A stretch of 64,000 nucleotides of DNA from Mycolicibacterium austroafricanum (GCF_000612725.1 NZ_HG964450.1:663644-727643); one strand, 5' to 3'. Shown: positions 10,481 to 18,242, counted from the first letter of the stretch. Numbers and translations: made by a program. The notes: generated by a model not told the origin, from the sequence alone.

Positions 10481-10951
10481 CTAGGACTTCCGGAAGACGA
10501 CCCAGCGCAGCGCGCAGTACATGTAGGCCGCCTCGCAACCACCGGCGATCAGACGCGCGATGCGGTAGTCGATGCCGAGACCGGTCAGCACCGTCGACAA
10601 CGCAAGGATGAACGCCAGATAGTTCACCACGACCACGACGATGTAGACGGCCAGCTGGGGGCCGACCGGCGCGTGCGAGCGAAAGTTGAAGTACCGGTTC
10701 AGCGCATAACTCAGACCGAAGGCACATGCGTAGGCCACGGTCACCGCAACGGGATACGGCACACCCAGTCCACCGCGCAGCAGCGTCAACAACACCAGGT
10801 CGACGCCGAAGGTGAAGCTGTTGATCAGAGCGAAGCCGAGCAAGGTCGGCGGGACGATCTCGTCTAGCCCGAAGGGCAGGCGAGCGACGACCTGCTCGCA
10901 CCAACGGTGAAACCGCTCGGGGGCACGAGCCTCGACCACCACGGGTTTCAC
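10481..10951 (-). CDS. GtrA-family membrane protein
   Basis: The 156-residue protein has four predicted membrane helices (starting near LLGFALINSFTFGVDLVLLT, YPVAVTVAYACAFGLSYAL, QLAVYIVVVVVNYLAFILAL and IARLIAGGCEAAYMYCAL). It contains the NRYFNFRS motif between helices two and three and ends WVVFRKS, both typical of GtrA. Members move lipid-linked sugars across the membrane or support glycosyltransferases in cell-wall polysaccharide synthesis. The GTG start at 10951 gives a 35-residue cytoplasmic N-terminus. There is no glycosyltransferase partner next to it. The gene is convergent with the EspC-like gene and separated from the AmiC-like gene by about 105 bases in which nothing stands out. 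Confidence 0.85.
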   Translation of the reverse strand: MKPVVVEARAPERFHRWCEQVVARLPFGLDEIVPPTLLGFALINSFTFGVDLVLLTLLRGGLGVPYPVAVTVAYACAFGLSYALNRYFNFRSHAPVGPQLAVYIVVVVVNYLAFILALSTVLTGLGIDYRIARLIAGGCEAAYMYCALRWVVFRKS

Positions 10952-11056
10952 TGTGACGCCGTCAGGTGTCGGGTACGTGAGCGACCGGCCAACGCCAGGA
11001 GTCAGGTCAGTGGTCGCCGTCGGTTTTCGACGCGGAACCCGCCGGCGAAGAGGCGG

Positions 11057-12160
11057 TCATGCCACCGAGATCCGCGCCCGGACCTCGAAATCCAGATCGA
11101 CGGCCTCGGCGACGTAGACGTCCTGGCTCATCTGGTTGCCCCGCATGGTGACTTCCCCGCGCGGACTGACATACGTCAGATACTCCGCCGCCGACGTGAG
11201 GGCTTCGATGGCCAGGGAGCCCGCACGCGACGCGAGGGCGATGAGAAGCGCGATCGCCTCATAGCAGGATTCACCGATGCTGTTCAGCGCCGGCGCAGCC
11301 AGTCCGAACCGGTGGTAGTAGCGGGCGGCGAACTCCATGCTGGCGGTCGTGTTGAGGGCCTCGAAGTACCCGGCGGCCGAGAACAGATTCCTGTTGCAGT
11401 GACTGCCGCTGGCCATCAGCATGTTCTCCTCCACGTGCGGGCTGAGCCGAGGGATCGCGGCATCGAGCCCTGTGGCCGCGAACTGCCGGTTGAACGCCAC
11501 CCCGTCGCCGCCCACGAGGAGGACGACGACGCCCGTGGCCTCGGTGAGCTCGACCTGCCGGATCGCGTCGGTGAAGTCCTCGGTGCCCAGCGGAACATAC
11601 AGTTGCCCCACGAGCGGGGAACCCTGCGCCCGCGCATGCCTGGCCGCCGCAACACCGGTACCACGGGGAAAGATGTAGTCGTTGCCGATCACGATCCACC
11701 GGTCGATGCCGTACTCGGCTTTCATCCAGTCCATTGCCGGCAGGAGCTGCCGGGACGGCGTCTCGCCGGTCAGGAACAGGCCGGCCGTGTGCTCACCGCC
11801 CTCGTACAGCGGGCCGTAGACGTACGGCACGCGGCCCGCGGTCACTCGGGCGATCGCTTTGCGCACCGGCGAGATGTGCCAGCCCGTCACCGCGTCGATC
11901 GCCCCGCTCTCGACGAGTCGAGCAACTTCAGCGGCCACCACGGACGGCGGGCGACTGCCGTCGACGGGAACCAACCGGACCTGGCGACCGAGAACCCCGG
12001 AGGACGAGTTCGCGTCGGCGATCGCGAGTTCAGCGCAGGCCTCACACGACGGACCGTAGATGCCTGCGGATCCGCTCCGGGGTATCACCAGGGCGACATT
12101 CAGGGTCTGGTTCACCGTCGTGCTCCGTTCGCTACCTCTTCTCGGCTCGACCTGAGCCAT
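11057..12160 (-). CDS. AmiC/NhhC-like amide-sensing regulator (periplasmic-binding fold, cytoplasmic)
   Basis: The protein of about 367 residues has a type I periplasmic-binding fold but no signal peptide. IGNDYIFPRGTG and LYVPLGTEDFTDAI align by eye with GSDYIYPRESN and IYIPLYPSDDDLQ of Pseudomonas AmiC, the amide sensor of the amidase operon. In Rhodococcus nitrile hydratase clusters, NhhC/NhlC belong to the same family and act with a MarR-type partner; a MarR gene lies immediately upstream here. The protein therefore probably binds an amide such as acetamide and modulates transcription of the island. The start may be ATG 12160 or GTG 12115, the latter having GGAG eight bases upstream. It is the last gene of the minus-strand nitrile operon. 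Confidence 0.75.
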   Translation of the reverse strand: MAQVEPRRGSERSTTVNQTLNVALVIPRSGSAGIYGPSCEACAELAIADANSSSGVLGRQVRLVPVDGSRPPSVVAAEVARLVESGAIDAVTGWHISPVRKAIARVTAGRVPYVYGPLYEGGEHTAGLFLTGETPSRQLLPAMDWMKAEYGIDRWIVIGNDYIFPRGTGVAAARHARAQGSPLVGQLYVPLGTEDFTDAIRQVELTEATGVVVLLVGGDGVAFNRQFAATGLDAAIPRLSPHVEENMLMASGSHCNRNLFSAAGYFEALNTTASMEFAARYYHRFGLAAPALNSIGESCYEAIALLIALASRAGSLAIEALTSAAEYLTYVSPRGEVTMRGNQMSQDVYVAEAVDLDFEVRARISVA

Positions 12161-12236
12161 CGTCACGCCGGTGGGTTACCGCCGCGTTGCGCATCTGTTC
12201 GATGAGTGAAAAGTTGTGAACTGGTAGTACCCGGCG

Positions 12237-12671
12237 CTACAGCGACAGATCGCCGACGCGCGCGAGCGTACGGATAAACCCCACCGCGGCCTCCTCGCCC
12301 AACTCCTCGACGAGCGCGGCCTTGACCAGGGCCTCCTGCTTGACCAACTTGCGCACCTTCGTCTTGCCGCGCGCCGACAGGTAGATCAGCACCCGCCGTC
12401 GATCGGCCGCGTCGACGCGGCGGAGCACGAACCCGCCCTCGACCAGCTTGTCGACGATCCTGGTCAGCGTGGGCGGCGGGATCGACATCGCCGACGATAT
12501 GTCGCTCATCGTCAGACCGTCACCACCGCGAAGCATGCCCAGGATGCGCCACCCCTCGATGGCGGCGATGTCTCCGTCGAGCAACCCCCGGCACAGCGCA
12601 TCCGTCCAACGACGCTCTGCCCGGAAGAAGACCTCCGACACGCTGTCGAAGTCCGTCGCGACCGTCACCAT
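12237..12671 (-). CDS. MarR-family regulator (NhhD/AmiA-like)
   Basis: The 144-residue protein has the MarR winged-helix layout: helices through WRILGMLRGG, recognition region SSAMSIPPPTLTRIVDKLVE near residues 62-80, and the wing VLRRVDAADRRRVLIYLSARG with the conserved D-x-R-D/R pattern. It would bind palindromic DNA as a dimer. Position between the nitrile hydratase genes and the AmiC-like sensor mirrors the NhhC/NhhD pairs of Rhodococcus and the amide-responsive AmiA/AmiC system of M. smegmatis acetamidase. This suggests control of the island by amide or nitrile. ATG 12671 is taken as start; a TTG at 12689 is possible. Candidate operators lie at 14999-15028. Confidence 0.85.
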   Translation of the reverse strand: MVTVATDFDSVSEVFFRAERRWTDALCRGLLDGDIAAIEGWRILGMLRGGDGLTMSDISSAMSIPPPTLTRIVDKLVEGGFVLRRVDAADRRRVLIYLSARGKTKVRKLVKQEALVKAALVEELGEEAAVGFIRTLARVGDLSL

Positions 12672-12757
12672 GCTCCTCGCCGCCGCCAAACCGCCACCTT
12701 CGTCTGAAGGTTTCTCAGTCCTGAGAGTACCTCAGTGCACCTCACGTCGCTCCCTGC

Positions 12758-13279
12758 CTACGCCGGCTGAACTGAATCAGCATCGTTGCGGCGCAACGAG
12801 ACCCGACCGATCAGCGAAGCGCCGTATTCCGATGCGACACCGAACGCGGCACCCACCAGCGCCGTGATCGCCGCGATCAGCGCGGGGTTGGACATCCCGA
12901 GATCGGTGATGGAATGGCCCGTCGCGGCGATGGTGCCCACGGTCATCGCGAACCCGAACACGATCGCCGGTGTCGCAGATATCCACTCCAGCCGCGAAAC
13001 CTGGACCATGGCAAAGCTTCCCAGGCCGACAGCGATCGACAACCACAGCGCACCCGTGGTCCCCTGGACCGCGAGCAGTGTGCAGGTCGCGATGGCGATG
13101 CCGGTCCAGTTGCACGCCACGGACTTCAGTAGCGCCGGCATGCCCGACCCGACGAAGAAGAACGACGCCCATGCCAGGAACAGCACCCAGACCGGAAGAT
13201 TCCAGATCGTCGCCGTCATCAACGTCGACACCATTCCCAACACACCGACACTGATCGACAATGCAGTGACTTTCGACAT
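12758..13279 (-). CDS. DUF1097-family membrane protein in the nitrile operon
   Basis: The 173-residue protein has about five membrane segments, beginning with ALSISVGVLGMVSTLMTATI and including PVWVLFLAWASFFFVG, and resembles DUF1097 (YcdZ-type) inner-membrane proteins. No function is established for the family that I can name. It lies nine bases after the nitrile hydratase accessory gene, with GAGGGG before its ATG, so it is translated from the same mRNA as the enzyme. By position it replaces the AmiS/UreI-type amide channel often found in amidase operons, so transport of a nitrile, amide, acid or ammonium is a reasonable hypothesis but is not shown by the sequence. Confidence 0.72.
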   Translation of the reverse strand: MSKVTALSISVGVLGMVSTLMTATIWNLPVWVLFLAWASFFFVGSGMPALLKSVACNWTGIAIATCTLLAVQGTTGALWLSIAVGLGSFAMVQVSRLEWISATPAIVFGFAMTVGTIAATGHSITDLGMSNPALIAAITALVGAAFGVASEYGASLIGRVSLRRNDADSVQPA

Positions 13280-13288
13280 ACTCGCCCC

Positions 13289-13669
13289 TCAGTGGTGGTG
13301 GTGGTCGTGGTCGTGGTCATGATCGGAATGCGCAAGCCGCTGCGCCTCTGCGGCAGCCCGCTGATCGAGCTCGGCCTCGGCGAAGAACCCCTTCTCCCGT
13401 GACAGTCGGCAGAACGCCTCCGCGAACTGCCGGTAATACACTGCGGGATCACAGGTCTCACCCACCCCGGAGTCCTCGATAGCTGCGATCAGGTGCGCCT
13501 TGAAGTCGTCCCACTCGAATGTTCCCGCCTGGCACAGGTGCACGACCAATCCGAACAACCGGCCCTGCCATGGAGCGTCGAACACCAACTCCCCGTTCGA
13601 CCGCGGCAACGCCGCGTCGCTGTCCAGTGCGTCGAAGTCCGACAGGTCCAGTGCCGCCGCGGTCGTCAT
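13289..13669 (-). CDS. Nitrile hydratase accessory (activator) protein with His-rich tail
   Basis: The 126-residue protein has the beta-subunit-like region NGELVFDAPWQGRLFGL seen in nitrile hydratase activators (NhlE/P14K type), followed by WDDFKAHLIAAI and a YYRQFAEAF segment. These small proteins carry alpha subunit into the maturation complex that inserts cobalt and oxidises the active-site cysteines. The C-terminus ends in HSDHDHDHDHHHH, a run of His and Asp that should bind divalent metal, fitting a role in cobalt delivery. The ATG at 13669 overlaps the alpha-subunit stop by four bases (ATGA), so its synthesis is coupled to alpha. The order beta, alpha, activator is that of the cobalt-type enzymes. 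Confidence 0.9.
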   Translation of the reverse strand: MTTAAALDLSDFDALDSDAALPRSNGELVFDAPWQGRLFGLVVHLCQAGTFEWDDFKAHLIAAIEDSGVGETCDPAVYYRQFAEAFCRLSREKGFFAEAELDQRAAAEAQRLAHSDHDHDHDHHHH

Positions 13670-14262
13670 GACGCCGTCGCTGCGGTGACGAGCGCCGTAC
13701 CGACCATCGAGTCGCGGCTGATCAACGGGACGAGCTCTTCGGCCGTCAACCCCTCGGTGCCCTCAGGACGCTGCGGAATGACGAGGTAGCGGATCTCTGC
13801 GCTGCTGTCCCACACATCGATCTTGACGTCGTCGGGCAGCGACACCCCGAACTCGGCGAGCACACTGCGCGGTTCCTTCACCACGCGCGCGCGGTACTGC
13901 GGGTACTTGAACCACGCCGGCGGGATCCCCAGCAGCGTCCACGGATAGCAGGAGCACAGTGTGCACACGACGACGTTGTGCCGCTCGGCGGTGTTCTCGA
14001 CGGCGACCATGTGCTCGGTCTGCAGACCGGTGAAACCCATGTCCGCGATCGCCGCGGTCGCGTCGGAAAGCAACCATTCGCGGTATTCGGGTTCAGTCCA
14101 GGCCCGCGCGACCACCTTGGCGCCGTTGACCGGCCCCATGTCGTTCTCGAACGAGGCGACGACGGCATCGACGGCCTCGTGCTCGGCAAGGCCCTTTTCG
14201 ACCATCAGCGATTCCAGCGCATTGACCCGCGCCTCGACGTCGGTGAGTGAAAGCCAGTTCAT
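13666..14262 (-). CDS. Nitrile hydratase alpha subunit, cobalt type
   Basis: The 198-residue protein carries C100-T-L-C103-S-C105 followed by YPWTLLG, the metal-binding claw of nitrile hydratase. Thr after the first Cys marks the non-corrin cobalt class; iron enzymes have Ser there. The surrounding WFKYPQYRARVVKEPRSVL is also characteristic. The enzyme hydrates nitriles to amides in the cytoplasm; C103 and C105 are expected to be oxidised to sulfinic and sulfenic acids. ATG 14262 follows AAGGAG by seven bases. Thiocyanate hydrolase has a related gamma subunit, but there the beta homologue is split into two chains, which is not the case here. Cobalt-uptake genes on the opposite strand support the metal assignment. 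Confidence 0.95.
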   Translation of the reverse strand: MNWLSLTDVEARVNALESLMVEKGLAEHEAVDAVVASFENDMGPVNGAKVVARAWTEPEYREWLLSDATAAIADMGFTGLQTEHMVAVENTAERHNVVVCTLCSCYPWTLLGIPPAWFKYPQYRARVVKEPRSVLAEFGVSLPDDVKIDVWDSSAEIRYLVIPQRPEGTEGLTAEELVPLISRDSMVGTALVTAATAS

Positions 14263-14288
14263 GGTGTAACTCCTTGGGGTCGGACTGC

Positions 14289-14981
14289 TCAGGCGGGTTC
14301 GAGGTAGTTCTCGAACAGATCGGCATAGAGGTCGAATTCTTCGGGCGTTTCGTCGCCCCACAGGTCGGTGGACGTGAACCGGACCATGTACAGGTGGTGC
14401 GGCGTCTCGATCTGGCGGTGTGCGCTGTCGGCCGGATCATGGTGAGCGCCGTAGTGTTTTGCGATCACCCCGGGGATCTTGTTGAGATAGCCGGGCAGCC
14501 GGTTGTGGGTGACCTCGTTGAGGTTGCGCACCAGCACGCTGTCACCGACGGCGTAGGCCGCGGGTTGGTCGGCCGGACGGTCATGGGGTGTGCCCGCCCA
14601 CAGCACCTCGATCATCTTCTCCGCGAACGGCGAGAGCGTCTCCGGCTTGGTGGGATGCGGTGTCATCGACGGTGCGCCGAGCTCTCGCATCCGCTCGTCG
14701 ATCTCCTCATGGGAGATGTACCCCTTGTCATTGAGCAGCTTCTCGACAGAGAACAGCCAGTGCGCGTAGTACGTCGAGTCGAGGTAGTCGCTCCATTTCA
14801 TCAGCTCGATCCCATGTCGCTGCTCGTCGAGGTTGAACGCACCCTTGGCGATCGCCATGGCGGTGACCGAGTGCATCCGACCCTCGAAGGGGTAACGCCA
14901 TTCCGGTATCCCCGGCTTGAGGAACTCGGGATCGATCGGACCGATGCCGTCGCGCCCACCGAGATCGTGTGGACCATGCAT
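14289..14981 (-). CDS. Nitrile hydratase beta subunit
   Basis: The 230-residue protein starts MHGPHDLGGRDGIGPI, the hallmark N-terminus of the beta subunit, continues with RMHSVTAMAIAKGAFNLDEQ and HWLFSVEKLL, and ends with the SH3-like barrel (YAVGDSVLVRNLNEVTHNRL near residue 145 and VRFTSTDLWGDET near 205) that packs on the alpha subunit. The length is in the normal range of 210-240 residues. ATG 14981 has GGAGAGA six bases upstream, and earlier in-frame ATGs add only non-conserved residues. It is the first gene of a minus-strand operon of up to six genes. The divergent promoter region 14982-15236 separates it from the cobalt-transport genes. Confidence 0.95.
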   Translation of the reverse strand: MHGPHDLGGRDGIGPIDPEFLKPGIPEWRYPFEGRMHSVTAMAIAKGAFNLDEQRHGIELMKWSDYLDSTYYAHWLFSVEKLLNDKGYISHEEIDERMRELGAPSMTPHPTKPETLSPFAEKMIEVLWAGTPHDRPADQPAAYAVGDSVLVRNLNEVTHNRLPGYLNKIPGVIAKHYGAHHDPADSAHRQIETPHHLYMVRFTSTDLWGDETPEEFDLYADLFENYLEPA

Positions 14982-14998
14982 ACGAATCTCTCCAATCA

Positions 14999-15028
14999 TT
15001 TGCTTGAACAAACACTTCCAAATGGAAG
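14999..15028. promoter_or_regulatory. Two small palindromes in the nitrile/cobalt divergent promoter
   Basis: TTTG-CTTGAA-CAAA (14999-15012) and CTTCCA-AA-TGGAAG (15015-15028) lie side by side 18-47 bases upstream of the nitrile hydratase beta start. Their size and spacing suit a winged-helix MarR dimer, and a MarR gene is in the operon. The rest of 14982-15236 holds the cbtB leader; no B12-box (GCCACTG) was found. Operator function is inferred from symmetry and position only. Confidence 0.4.
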
Positions 15029-15236
15029 GATGTACCTGGAGATGAACGCATGCAATGCCGAGAGGCGGCTCGTAACAAAGCATTTACCTGCGGCCGCCGT
15101 TGCCGTGTTACTTCGAGGTTTCCATCGCTCCCGAGGCGTCCTCTCGTATTGACGTGTCGACACCCGAGCGGTAAGCAGGTCACACGCAATAGTTGCGAAA
15201 TGGAAATATCACCCCCACCGCAAAGGAAGCACCCCG

Positions 15237-15467
15237 ATGAACTCGACACCTGCGCCCGACTCACTGTCTCGCCGAGCCGCCGCCGTCCTGCCGGACTCCA
15301 CCACCACCGGCGCCGCGCTGTGGCTGACCACGTCCACCGTGGTCGCACTGATCGCGTTCTACTTCCTGGCCTTCGACCAGGGTGCGGTGTCGGTGTTCGG
15401 CGCAGACACCCACGTACACGAGTTCCTGCACGACGCCCGGCATCTGCTCGGCTTCCCCTGCCACTGA
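15237..15467 (+). CDS. cbtB: CbtB, small cobalt-transport subunit
   Basis: The 76-residue protein has one membrane helix (ALWLTTSTVVALIAFYFLAF) and ends HVHEFLHDARHLLGFPCH. This conserved His/Cys-rich C-terminus defines CbtB and is likely to collect cobalt outside the membrane. CbtB works with CbtA, encoded 18 bases downstream, in a cobalt uptake system usually tied to cobalamin. Here it faces the cobalt-type nitrile hydratase genes across a 255-base divergent promoter, so the cobalt probably serves the hydratase. AAGGAAG precedes the ATG by about eight bases. Confidence 0.9.
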   Translation: MNSTPAPDSLSRRAAAVLPDSTTTGAALWLTTSTVVALIAFYFLAFDQGAVSVFGADTHVHEFLHDARHLLGFPCH

Positions 15468-15485
15468 TCGACAAGGAGAAAGACG

Positions 15486-16259
15486 ATGAAGAAGATCATC
15501 GGAATCGGCTTGGGCGCAGGCGCATTGGCAGGGATGTCCGCCTTCGGATATGCCCGCGTCCAGGTAGCGCCCCTGATCGCCCAGGCCATCCACCACGAAG
15601 ATGAGCGGTCGCACATGCTGGCCGGGATCACCGCTGAACACAGTCACGGGCACGAGGTGTTCACCCGTGCGGTGCAGGAGAACGTCGGGGCAGGCGTCGG
15701 GGTCATCGGCTTCGGCATGGTCGTCGGCGTACTGTTCGCCGTCGCCTACGCGATGGTGTCCTCGTCGTTGTCCGCCCTCAGCCGGTCGGCTGGTCCAGCC
15801 TGGGTGGCAACGGCTTTGAGTGTCGTCGGGCTGATCGCCGTGAGCCTGGTGCCGGCCCTGGTCTATCCGGCCAACCCACCGGGGGTGGGCCAGGAGGAGA
15901 CTGCTGGTCAGCGCACCGTCGCCTACCTCGCCTTGCTCGTGGTGTCCGTGGCCGCCGTCGCCGTGCTCACTGCCGTGGCGCTGCGATTCGCCCCGCGGGT
16001 GGGCGCCTGGACATCCGTCATGGGCGCGGTCTGGGCCTACGTCGGTGTGATTGCGCTCGCCGCAACGATTCTGCCTCGGGTCCACGAGGTCCCGGCCGGC
16101 TTCCCGGCCGACCTGCTCTACGAGTTCCGTCTCCAGTCGGTGCTGACCGCCGCCGTGATGTGGATGGTGTTGGGCACCGCGTTCGCCGGGGCGAGCGCGC
16201 GGGCGCTGCCTGCGCGCATCCAGATGACTGTGAAAGAGGTTGTCCATGACGGTCGTTGA
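15486..16259 (+). CDS. cbtA: CbtA, cobalt-transport membrane subunit
   Basis: The 257-residue protein has about six hydrophobic segments and starts MKKIIGIGLGAGALAGMSAF, typical of CbtA. A His-rich extracytoplasmic loop, HHEDERSHMLAGITAEHSHG near residues 35-55, can bind metal. Later segments contain PALVYPANPPGVGQEETAG and LPRVHEVPAGFPADLLYEFR, which are conserved in the family. With CbtB it forms a predicted cobalt importer. The ATG follows AAGGAGAAAG closely. The last 14 bases overlap the start of the amidase gene, so the three plus-strand genes form one operon. Its placement by a cobalt-type nitrile hydratase takes the role that NhlF (a NiCoT permease) has in Rhodococcus. Confidence 0.88.
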   Translation: MKKIIGIGLGAGALAGMSAFGYARVQVAPLIAQAIHHEDERSHMLAGITAEHSHGHEVFTRAVQENVGAGVGVIGFGMVVGVLFAVAYAMVSSSLSALSRSAGPAWVATALSVVGLIAVSLVPALVYPANPPGVGQEETAGQRTVAYLALLVVSVAAVAVLTAVALRFAPRVGAWTSVMGAVWAYVGVIALAATILPRVHEVPAGFPADLLYEFRLQSVLTAAVMWMVLGTAFAGASARALPARIQMTVKEVVHDGR

Positions 16260-17253
16260 GTTCACGCCCTCCCGTGACCAATACGTGTGGACGTTCGGCG
16301 GCGCAGAGCCGGTCATGGAGGTGGCGCCGGGCACCGCGCTTCGGTTGTGGACCGAGGATGCCTTCGCGGGGCGGGTCACCTCACCGACCGACAGGCCGAG
16401 TCAGGTGCTCAACCCGAAGGAGCTCAATCCGCAGACCGGCCCGTTCTACGTGACGGGCGCCGAGCCGGGTGACACCCTTGCACTCCACTTCGCCGCCATC
16501 GAGCCGGCGAGGTCGTGGGCCGCGTCGACCACCATCCCGCTGTTCGGCGCGCTCACCGGGACAGACCGCACGGCGACCCTGCAGAGTCCGCTGCCGGAGT
16601 TGACCTGGATCTACGACGTCGACGTCGAGCGGGCGGTGGCGACGTTCGTCGCGCACGAGAGCGACTTCAGACTGGAGCTGCCGTTGGCGCCGATGCTCGG
16701 GACCGTGGGGGTGGCGCCGGCGCTGCGTGAGGTTCGCACAACGCTGGTTCCCGACTACTTCGGCGGCAACATGGACACCCCCGAGTTGCGGGCAGGCACG
16801 ACCGTGTACCTCGGTGTCAATGTCGACGGTGCGCTGTTCTCGGTGGGCGACGGGCATTACCGCCAGGGTGAGGGCGAGACATGCGGCACTGCGCTCGAGG
16901 GCGCCATGAACGTCACCGTGATCGTGGACCTGATCAAGGGTGGAGCGCCCGCCTGGCCGCGCTTCGAGCACGACGACGCACTGATCACCGTCGGCTCCGC
17001 ACGCCCCCTCGAGGACGCCTGGCGCTGCAGCCAGGTGGAGATGGTCGGGTGGATGACCGAGCTGTACGGCCTCGGCCGGATGGATGCCTATCAGCTGTGC
17101 AGCCAGCTCTGCCTCTCACCGCTGGCCAACGTCGTCGACGTCAACTACAGCGCGGTGACCAAGCTGTACAAGCAGCTTCTCCCCCACGTCGAACCGTACG
17201 GCGGCGTCCATGCCCGGCTGCGAGAGCGCGCAGCCGTGCTTCAGCTCGCGTAA
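16246..17253 (+). CDS. Acetamidase/formamidase-family amidase
   Basis: The 335-residue protein belongs to the FmdA/AmdA family. Visible features are LNPQTGPFYVTGAEPGDTL near residue 65, the metal-centre region with PDYFGGNMDTPELRAGT near 170-185, LGVNVDGALFSVGDGHYRQG near 187-206, and GEGETCGTALEGAMNVTV after it. It hydrolyses short amides to carboxylate and ammonia. It would thus take the amide made by nitrile hydratase, giving carbon and nitrogen from nitriles. It is unrelated to the amidase-signature enzymes that usually accompany nitrile hydratase. ATG 16246 lies inside the end of cbtA (14-base overlap). Its 3' end overlaps the convergent gene by 13 bases. Confidence 0.88.
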   Translation: MTVVEFTPSRDQYVWTFGGAEPVMEVAPGTALRLWTEDAFAGRVTSPTDRPSQVLNPKELNPQTGPFYVTGAEPGDTLALHFAAIEPARSWAASTTIPLFGALTGTDRTATLQSPLPELTWIYDVDVERAVATFVAHESDFRLELPLAPMLGTVGVAPALREVRTTLVPDYFGGNMDTPELRAGTTVYLGVNVDGALFSVGDGHYRQGEGETCGTALEGAMNVTVIVDLIKGGAPAWPRFEHDDALITVGSARPLEDAWRCSQVEMVGWMTELYGLGRMDAYQLCSQLCLSPLANVVDVNYSAVTKLYKQLLPHVEPYGGVHARLRERAAVLQLA

Positions 17254-18191
17254 TCCCAGAACTGGAGCTCGTGCACGGTGGCGAACACCGTGAAGGTCAG
17301 GCCATACATCACGAGGATCGCCACGGCACCGGTCAGGGAGATGCGCGTCCCCGCACCGTCGACCGGGTCCAGCCACTTCCGGAACGGCCGCGACGCCGCG
17401 GGCATCAGCCACCATTGCATCGCGCTGACACTGACGACCTGACTGATCCACAGGCCGAGCCACGGTGCCGCGCCGGCGGCGTCGAGGATGGGGCCGAGGA
17501 AGCGCGAGAGCAGCATCACGGTCGGATACAGCACGAGCAACACCAACATCGCCGATTTCCAGTTCGGTGTCATCAGCGTGTGACCGTCGTCGATCCGCAC
17601 GGTGGTGCCGAACGGCGTGGTGTTCGAGACCGCCGAGAAGTCTGCGCTCAGGGTCGACCGCAGCCCGTGCAGCGCGGAATCGCGTTCCTCCGACCGCATC
17701 CACGCCGACAGCTGGTGTCCGGTCCGAAACCGCACGATCGACGACCACTCACCGTCCCCGTCCGCCGGTAGGAGCGTGGTGCCCTCGTAGCCGGGCAGCC
17801 CCGCGGCCACGCTCGCCAGCTGCACCTGCACGTTCCGGAAGTCGGCGTCCTTACCGGCGGAGACGGTGTGGCGGAACAGTCCGACGCCGGGCGACGCGGG
17901 TCCGTCCCTCGACAGGACGAGTTCACCCGAGCTGCGCCAGTAGCCACAGGTCTGGCCCTCGGCCAGGATCGCGATCCTCGGCGTGCTGTCCAGCCACGAG
18001 TGCAGCGGTGTCTCCCCGGAAAAGGTTACCGCGACAGCCGAATCCAGCCCTGGCTCGTCGTGCACCGAGATCCGTCCCGACACGTAACCGGGCGCCGACC
18101 GGGCGGACCCGAGCAGATGCTGCGCCCAGACGTCGAACGCGGCGGCGTCCCCGGCCCGATGAAAGACCGTCACCGCGGTGACCTGCGTCAT
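17241..18191 (-). CDS. Tandem antibiotic-monooxygenase-like (ABM) domains plus membrane anchor
   Basis: The 316-residue protein has two repeats of about 95 residues, each resembling a ferredoxin-like ABM domain (TAVTVFHRAGDAAAFDVWAQ; later LFRHTVSAGKDADFRNVQVQ). Each includes a GYVSGRIS- or GYEGTTLL-type strand. Three or more hydrophobic segments follow (LVLLVLYPTVMLLSRFL, LGLWISQVVSVSAMQWWLM, GAVAILVMYGLTFTVFATV), so the soluble part is tethered to the membrane. ABM domains occur in small heme-degrading or polyketide-oxidising enzymes, but the catalytic residues of those are not evident here. The gene is convergent with the amidase gene and divergent from the next gene. The function is unknown. 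Confidence 0.65.
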   Translation of the reverse strand: MTQVTAVTVFHRAGDAAAFDVWAQHLLGSARSAPGYVSGRISVHDEPGLDSAVAVTFSGETPLHSWLDSTPRIAILAEGQTCGYWRSSGELVLSRDGPASPGVGLFRHTVSAGKDADFRNVQVQLASVAAGLPGYEGTTLLPADGDGEWSSIVRFRTGHQLSAWMRSEERDSALHGLRSTLSADFSAVSNTTPFGTTVRIDDGHTLMTPNWKSAMLVLLVLYPTVMLLSRFLGPILDAAGAAPWLGLWISQVVSVSAMQWWLMPAASRPFRKWLDPVDGAGTRISLTGAVAILVMYGLTFTVFATVHELQFWDYAS

Positions 18192-18242
18192 GCGGTGACC
18201 ATACCGACGACATCCGCGCCGCGTCCTTGCTAGGTTTTCCCG

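Noticed and set aside
13666..14981. Thiocyanate hydrolase instead of nitrile hydratase
   Set aside because: The metal motif is shared, but thiocyanate hydrolase has its beta part split into two genes; here a single full-length beta subunit and an activator are present.
15100..15236. Cobalamin riboswitch before cbtB
   Set aside because: CbtAB is often B12-regulated, but no GCCACTG box or clear B12-aptamer helices were found in the leader; regulation by the local MarR/AmiC pair is simpler.
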